Positions 58,876 through 64,000 of a stretch of DNA of 64,000 nucleotides are shown piece after piece; positions within the stretch are counted from its first letter, which is position 1, and every line of letters starts with the position of its first letter. The position numbers and the translations under genes are program-made. The stretch spans positions 36,920,172-36,984,171 of the forward strand of contig OX031063.1 of NCBI GenBank assembly GCA_943736015.1, read 5' to 3'. The notes below the pieces were generated by a model, which was given only the letters and a program-made list of their open reading frames with translations, made no database searches and was not told the origin of the DNA. The DNA comes from Tridacna crocea. Lineage: Eukaryota; Mollusca; Bivalvia; Cardiida; Cardiidae.

Positions 58876-61635
58876 GTACTTGTGTAATTTAACTCTCTAC
58901 GGAAGGACAGAATTTAGGAATTAGGATGCATCCAAGCTAAAAGCATTTTTAGACCGCAAATAAAATGTGACATAAATGATTGAATTTGCTTTCAAGATTG
59001 TAGAAAACTTTGTGGAAAACAGGGGAAATACTAGCTACTAGTTTGTAATGTTTTCAAAGGCCTTTTGCCTTTAGTCATAAAAAAATTCATAAGCTTTTTG
59101 TGGAATAGGTAAACTCTGGTCCAGGACAACAGAATAATTTTTTTTTTAACTGTGGCTTTTTCTTTAACTATGCAGCAGAAGACAAAATTCTGGACTTGTC
59201 CTAATTTTTAGCATTTGCAGAAGAAAGATTATGGCATTTAAAATAGGATTTGTCTTTTTAGACTAAGGAATAATGTAGGAAAAGATGAAAATATTAGTAA
59301 AATGTTTCGAAAACAGAAGTCAGTTGTAAGGGTTTTATCAGTCCTGCTGTTCGCTGTTTTAAAAATCTTACTGCTAAGTCAGGAAAATCTGATTATACTT
59401 ATAGTCATGTACTCCATTTTCCAGTGTGTCATCAGAGGTAAATGTATGAGTCTTTGTTTAAACCCATTACCAAACGACAATATTTTAGACTGATCCAAAT
59501 TGAAAGCATTTGCAGACGACATAATAAAAGTGACAAAAAATTTGAAATTTGTTTTGTGTAGGGTAGAAAACATTGTGGGAAAAGGAGAAAATGCTGTTTA
59601 CCAGCATTTTCTCCTTTTCCCACAATTTTTTCTAAAAGCTTCTTTCTCAGGGGCATCAAAAGTAGGGATTGTGTAGTAATGGGTTAAACCTTTACCGCAT
59701 GGCCACAAAATTTTAGACCTATCCAAATTCAAAGCATTTGCAGACAACAATTTCAAAGTTGCTCAAATGGTGCAAAGTTTCTTTGATATAGTAGAAAACT
59801 GTGTGGAAAAAGGAGAAAATGCTGGTCACCAGCATTTTCTTCTTTTCCCTTAATGTTTTCAAAAGCCTTTTCTTCAGGGTTGGCAAGAGTCATTGTGTGG
59901 TAAAGGGTTAAGCCGAAATTAAATGCACGGTCGGTGTACTACATTGGTTTCTCCAGAATTACCACAGATCACTTCAAAGTTTCAACAGGATGTAATAAAA
60001 AAAAAAATTGTAAAGAGTATGATTTATTTACAGATGAGAAAAGAACAGCCGAAAAAGATTCAGCACAGCAAGAAGAGGAACATGTGAATATAGAAGATGG
60101 TAAATTGTTATCAGAAAAATTTTCTTTCTGTTGAAAATGAAAGGTGTAAACACCTATCAAATGAGAGAAATTCACAATGCTTTGTTGTCTATCTGGTTCC
60201 AAAAACGGATTTATGGCCCAAGAAATTTTGACTGCTAATTGTTTTCCACTAAGACACAAGTAAAACTAGATTACTTTAAGGAACAAAAAAACAGTACTTG
60301 TTATAACATTTTTTATTAATGTATTAAATGGAATTTGTGTTTATTTCAATGTCAGTACAAAATCATTATCAAATTATATTTCATACTAAATCTTTGCCAA
60401 AAGACCCATTTTTAGACTTTTCAAAACTGAAAGCGTTGTATTTTCAAACAATGGCATACATAATTATGGATCTTATGACAATTTTGGCTGTGAAAAAGGT
60501 GAAAACTTTGTGAGAAGAGGAGAACCAGTACTTTCTCCCTTTACCACAATGTGTGAAAAAATGATGCCCCCTGGGTCTCTCAAACTCAGAATGGTGTAGT
60601 AAAAGGTTAAGATTAGAAATTATTTTTGGATGGCTTTTTATATTTGGGAGTATTATTGTGGTATGCTTTTGACAATAGTGAGATGGTCATTGTTTCAATG
60701 ATAGGTATTTGGGAAAGCAGGTAGTAGCTTGGAAAGAAAGTTGTGCTAAGTACTGGTAAAAGAAACTCCAGGAAAATATGGATAGGTGCTCTGGTTGCTG
60801 CAATATAACTGAAATAATAATGAAAAAAATATTTAATACCATTGACAGGCATATAATAAGCAAACATATTTCTGAATAATTATGCTCTTTGCTTTGCCCT
60901 GTTCCAAATGAAAAAATTTCCAACACACTTGTGTTGAAAACATTTGTAGACAACAATTCAAAGGTCTCACACTTGATTGATTTTCCTATAAAAGGGTTTG
61001 ACATTGTGGGAAAAGAAGAAAATGCTAGTTTCCAGTGTTCTCCCTCACAGAATGCTAAAAACCTGGATCAGTCATAAAAATTTTAATGACTTCTACATCT
61101 AGTTTGTAACAGGGACAAATGCACTCAGGAAGTACTGCCACTGTTCTTCTTCTGTATATGCTTAACTTGTAACATAAAATAGACAATTTTTGCATCCTGT
61201 AGCAGATCACATTTGAAACATTGTGGCAAAAGGAGAAATGTCCTGATTGAAATGATTTCTTTCTCTGTTTGCCACAGTTCTTATGGCACTGGATATTACA
61301 CCTGGAATCTATGGTGAATAGTTCCTTTTCAGATATATACAAGGATGTGATCAATGGATCAAGGTAATCAGGCTTCAAATTTTTTGGCACCTAATACAGA
61401 TATCTTCTTATCTATCATTTCAGTGAAAGTGTCTGCCCACAAGGGACCCACAACTGAAGCTCCCAAAGAAAGACCTGGCGCAAAGAGGACCTCAGAAATG
61501 AAGCTGTTGTATGGAAAAGGAGCCCCAATGATACATGGGATGGAGACTGCATTACAGATGACATTTGACAGAAACCTTGATGTAAAACAGCCCAAGATAT
61601 GGCCTAACATGCCACTAAAACTTGTTTTTGGATGA
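57972..61635 (+). CDS. GEMIN8: GEMIN8, SMN-complex component Gemin8, complete gene of three coding exons
   Basis: Gemin8 links SMN to the Gemin6/Gemin7/unrip module of the cytoplasmic and nuclear complex that loads Sm proteins on snRNAs. Exons 57972-58875, 60034-60099 and 61424-61635 join in phase 1 throughout to 393 residues. Residues 1-155 are an acidic, Ser/Thr-rich extension. Residues 156-180 hold the Gemin8 signature FRHPCFKRYWDHYGSVMTWC, matching [20 protein letters not shown] in human. A basic KKKRRRRRKAK stretch follows (about 250), then the acidic MEITDEMMEFFKQSEEHRR block. The C-terminus ERPGAKRTSEMKLLYG ... VKQPKIWPNMPLKLVFG matches the human end. It is longer than human Gemin8 (about 242 residues), mostly at the N-terminus. 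Confidence 0.95.
58885..59110 (-). mobile_element. Decayed TTAA-hairpin MITE after GEMIN8 exon 1 donor
   Basis: AGCTAAAAGCATTTTTAGACCGC and a degraded core GTGGAAAACAGGGGAAAT. Begins about ten bases after the donor. A further remnant lies at 59160-59290. Confidence 0.5.
59458..59687 (-). mobile_element. TTAA-hairpin MITE, first of a tandem pair
   Basis: Subfamily I, arms fully paired apart from tip GCTGTTTACCAGC. Shares TTAA 59684-59687. Confidence 0.87.
59684..59911 (-). mobile_element. TTAA-hairpin MITE, subfamily V, second of a tandem pair
   Basis: Marker GTTGCTCAAATGGTGC. Tip GCTGGTCACCAGC, so the central base is C. Confidence 0.87.
60034..60099 (+). CDS. GEMIN8: GEMIN8 coding exon 2
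   Basis: Residues 302-324, DEKRTAEKDSAQQEEEHVNI, a charged helix corresponding to the ERHREERRRQQQLDAE segment of vertebrates. Acceptor TTTACAG, donor G|GTAAAT. Confidence 0.85.
60385..60610 (-). mobile_element. Decayed TTAA-hairpin MITE
   Basis: ATCTTTGCCAAAAGACCC start and GTAAAAGGTTAA end. The core has lost most of its tip (GAGGAGAACCAGTACTTTCTCC). Confidence 0.55.
60650..60815. repeat. SINE-like repeat
   Basis: GGGAAAGCAGGTAGTAGC and CTCCAGGAAAATATGGATAG match the 21160-21260 repeat. Confidence 0.55.
60890..61423 (+). other. GEMIN8 intron 2, 3' part
   Basis: Two MITE remnants, at 60905-61075 and 61190-61290 (core GTGGCAAAAGGAG with tip altered to GTCCTGATTGAAATG). No other feature. Confidence 0.45.
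61424..61635 (+). CDS. GEMIN8: GEMIN8 coding exon 3 (stop codon)
   Basis: Residues 324-393 and TGA. APKERPGAKRTSEMKLLYGK and DRNLDVKQPKIWPNMPLKL are the best conserved part of the protein. Acceptor TATCATTTCAG. Confidence 0.96.
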
Positions 61636-61689
61636 ATTTAGGAATCTTGAATGGTTTCATACATAAACAAGGTTCTAAGAAAAGCTGGT

Positions 61690-61917
61690 TTAACCCTTTA
61701 CCACACAAGAAAATTTTAGACTGGTCTAACCTCAAAGCATTTGCAGACGACAAAATAAGTTGACTAAAAAATAGAAATTTGTTCTGGGAAGGGTAGAAAA
61801 CACTGTGGGAAAAGGAGAAAATGCTGTTTACCAGCATTTTCTCCTTTTCCCATAGTGTTTTTAAAAGGCTTCTTTCTCAAGGGCGTCAAAAGTAGGGATT
61901 GTGTGGTAATGGGTTAA
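61690..61917 (-). mobile_element. TTAA-hairpin MITE 55 bases after GEMIN8 stop
   Basis: Complete, subfamily I; arms CACTGTGGG / CCCATAGTG. Probably within the GEMIN8 3' UTR or just beyond it. Confidence 0.86.
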
Positions 61918-61934
61918 TACATCTGTTCAAAGTA

Positions 61935-62140
61935 TTAACTCATTACCAAACCACAATATTTTAGACTGGCTCAAATTGAAAGTACATGAACTTGCAGACG
62001 ACAAATTAAACCCAACTCAAAAATGAAAAGTTGTTTCCAGCAGGGTCCAGATAACCAGCATTTTCTGCTTTGCCCACAATGCTTTCTGAAAGCTTCTATC
62101 TCAGGTCGTAAAAAACAGGGATTGTTTTGGAAAGGGTTAA
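61935..62140 (-). mobile_element. TTAA-hairpin MITE, subfamily IV, left arm lost
   Basis: GTTTCCAGCAGGGTCC leads straight into the right half CCAGATAACCAGCATTTTC. TTAA on both sides. Confidence 0.75.
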
Positions 62141-62214
62141 CCAGGCTGATATTGGCCAGAACTCTTTGCTAATTAGTAAATTTTTTGAAATATGAAACCA
62201 GTTATTTTTCAACT

Positions 62215-62400
62215 CTTACCTCTGAGGCATGTGAGAAAAGTAGTCAGTGGCTTTGGAAAGAAACTTGTGTCAATACTGGTGTTAGAAACCCAGGAAAAAC
62301 ATGAGTGCATCACTGACCGCCATAATATGACCCAAGCTGTTAAAATGGCGTTAAACTTCAATCCAAACCAAACCATTAAACCACTTTTTCAGACAAAATT
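62215..62400. repeat. SINE-like repeat with GGCGTTAAACTTCAATCC tail
   Basis: Matches the body seen at 21160 and 60665 and the inverse of the GGGTTTAACGCC tail at 8513. Confidence 0.6.
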
Positions 62401-62824
62401 GGTTACAACTCTTTTTAGTATGGTGCGTGATAAAGAAGAATTCATCAAATAAGACACCATATATGATTATATGCATGCACAAACAACTCGAAAAGAAACA
62501 TTTTGACAAACAATTTTGATTGTAAAAATATAGAACCTAAGAAAATACTGTAAAAATTGATAAATTGATCGTTTTGGGTAATTTCTTTCTTTGTAACAAT
62601 GTTTGAAAACAAAAGTCACACCCTTAGATGCACACAGATAATAGAAAGAACAAATAAATTTTTGCAAGAGAAAGTTACTGCTATGCTGAAATAAAAAATT
62701 CTACTTAACACGCAAATTTGCAAATGAAGAATCATGCTGAGTATTAAACGTTAGCACTGCAATGCAAATTACTTTAACAATGGCCATTCATTCAGAGTGA
62801 CCAAACACCTTTATAACTAAACTT
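62401..62824. other. Intergenic, nothing recognised
   Basis: AT-rich. An AATAAA at 62653-62658 is a possible distant poly(A) signal for GEMIN8, about 1 kb after the stop. Confidence 0.3.
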
Positions 62825-63035
62825 GACCCTTTCTCATACTGTTCTGAATTTTAATGACCCCGAGAGATATAGCCTTTGAAATATGGGAAAAATGCAAGTA
62901 ACCAACATTCTCTCTTTTTCCCAAAGTGTTCCACCGTTTCAAAGACAAATACAACCATCTGAGCCACAGTGATTTTGTCGCCTGCAAATACCTACAATTT
63001 TGAAGTCTACATTTTCTTCATCTGGTAAAGGATGT
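62825..63035 (+). mobile_element. Decayed TTAA-hairpin MITE
   Basis: ACCCTTTCTCATACTGTTC start; left arm reduced to TGGGAAAAATGC. Confidence 0.5.
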
Positions 63036-63061
63036 ATGACTACGCAATTGTTGTTTTTCTT

Positions 63062-63287
63062 TTAACTCTTTACCAAACAATCCCTGGTTTTTACGACCCT
63101 GAAATAGAAGCCTTTTGAAAACATTGTGGGAAAAGGAGAAAATGCTGGTAACCAGCATTTTCTCCTTTTCCCACAATGTTTTCTACCCTGCTGGAGAGAA
63201 ACTTCAAATTTTGACCTACGTTTATTTTGTCTGCAAGTGCTTTCATTTTGGACCAGTCTATAATTTTGTCGTGTGGTAGAGGGTTAA
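63062..63287 (+). mobile_element. TTAA-hairpin MITE, fully paired core
   Basis: Left end TTAACTCTTTACCAAAC with GGTTTTTACGACCC; right end GTGTGGTAGAGGGTTAA. The palindrome pairs without mismatch. Confidence 0.9.
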
Positions 63288-63500
63288 TAGATGATGAAAA
63301 TCCAAGGTCAGACTATACATTCTGTGCAGCCTTATCTTGATCAGCTACCCAGCCAAAAGACTGCAATCGTAATTGTAAGAGTAAATGAATCCGTTAAATT
63401 GCGATCATAGTCTGTCATATTTTACAATACTGCATATTGTATACCATCCTCAATGACCCAGGTGTAAAACATGCTAAACTTCATTCATGATGAATGTAGT

Positions 63501-63728
63501 TTAACCCATTACCACACAAGAAAAATTTAGACTGGTCCAAATTGAAAGCATTTGCAGACGACAAAATAAAGTTGACTGAAAAATTGAAATTTGTTCTGGG
63601 AAGGGTAGAAAACACTGTGGGAAAAGGAGAAAATGCTGGTAACCAGCATTTTCTCCTTTTCCCACAGTGTTTTCAAAAAGCTTCTTTCTCAGGGGCGTCA
63701 AAAGTAGGGATTGTGTGGTAATGGGTTA
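63501..63728 (-). mobile_element. TTAA-hairpin MITE, fully paired core, inverted tip
   Basis: Arms CACTGTGGG / CCCACAGTG pair without mismatch. Central base A although flanks are minus-oriented. Shares TTAA 63725-63728 with the next copy. Confidence 0.9.
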
Positions 63729-63905
63729 ATGCATTACAACGCAATCCTTGGTTATAACGACCTCTCGAGGAAGCCTTTTGAAAACATCGTGGGAAAAGGA
63801 GAAAATGCATTTTTTTCTACTCTTTCACAGAAAATTCATTATTCTAGCCACATTTGTCTGCAAATGCTTGTCATTGGACAGTGTGAAAAAACTCACGTTG
63901 TAAGG
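63725..63905 (+). mobile_element. TTAA-hairpin MITE, right arm lost
   Basis: Left arm GTGGGAAAAGGAGAAAATGC runs directly into TTTTTTCTACTC. Confidence 0.68.
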
Positions 63906-64000
63906 ATCGAATCACTAATGGAGTGAAGTGCACCAAGGTTAATGAGGATAATTGTATACATGATGAATTATTTAATAAATTCATGATACAGTTTGAACTT

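Noticed and set aside
20811-63701. Many ORFs of 60-75 codons with the shared peptide VGKGENAGNQHFLLFPQCF
   Set aside because: They are translations of the palindromic MITE core and flanks, on either strand, and occur wherever a copy does. No conservation as protein is implied.
63501-63728. A microRNA or other hairpin ncRNA gene at individual palindromes
   Set aside because: The near-loopless 65-bp palindrome occurs in dozens of copies with transposon ends. It is better explained as a mobile element, although small RNAs from it remain possible.
2453-63905. CRISPR array or bacterial origin for the repeats
   Set aside because: Copies are 225 bp, vary in orientation and spacing, and lie in introns of spliced animal genes.

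Overview
This window is eukaryotic, AT-rich and intron-rich. The gene content is animal, and the repeats (tRNA-headed SINEs, a repeat opening AGAGGGCCAAGATGGCCCTG, foldback MITEs, abundant ACATGTA) look like those of molluscs, most likely a bivalve. That placement is inference from repeat style, not a search result.

Three conserved animal genes were recovered by reading exons between consensus splice sites. At the left edge on the minus strand are the first two coding exons of PDS5, the cohesin regulator (2371 down to 343); the rest lies outside the window. The centre is a complete minus-strand WDR17 gene (49362 down to 17362): 25 coding exons whose phases all join, giving a 1,281-residue protein of N-terminal WD40 repeats followed by a helical C-terminal half. 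On the plus strand is GEMIN8 (57972 to 61635): three coding exons, 393 residues, ending in the conserved Gemin8 C-terminus. The genes do not form a pathway: PDS5 acts in chromosome cohesion, GEMIN8 in the SMN complex that assembles snRNPs, and WDR17 is a poorly characterised WD40 scaffold.

About a third of the window is one family of short non-autonomous DNA elements, called here the TTAA-hairpin MITE. A full copy is about 225 bp between flanking TTAA sites, has related ends (TTAACYCWTTACCACAC), and carries a near-perfect palindrome (two arms of about 32 bp around one central base, ...GCTGGT-A-ACCAGC...). I count by eye about 65 copies with definable ends plus some 30 fragments, in nearly every WDR17 intron and in both intergenic regions. 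Several sit in tandem sharing single TTAA sites. Many copies carry matching changes in both arms, so the palindrome has been kept while its sequence drifted. Most of the short ORFs in the window are translations of this element.

Other mobile DNA: a 726-bp TIR element in PDS5 intron 1 (hAT-like) holding a TATA box and a CxxC ORF; a 711-bp PIF/Harbinger-like element abutting a WDR17 splice acceptor; a 1,534-bp element with an 8-bp target duplication and TIRs built of tandem CACAAAGAC repeats; a mollusc-type repeat with six 166-bp tandem monomers; two copies of a foldback element; a second TTAA-flanked hairpin family; and several SINEs. No rRNA gene, functional tRNA gene or CRISPR array was found.
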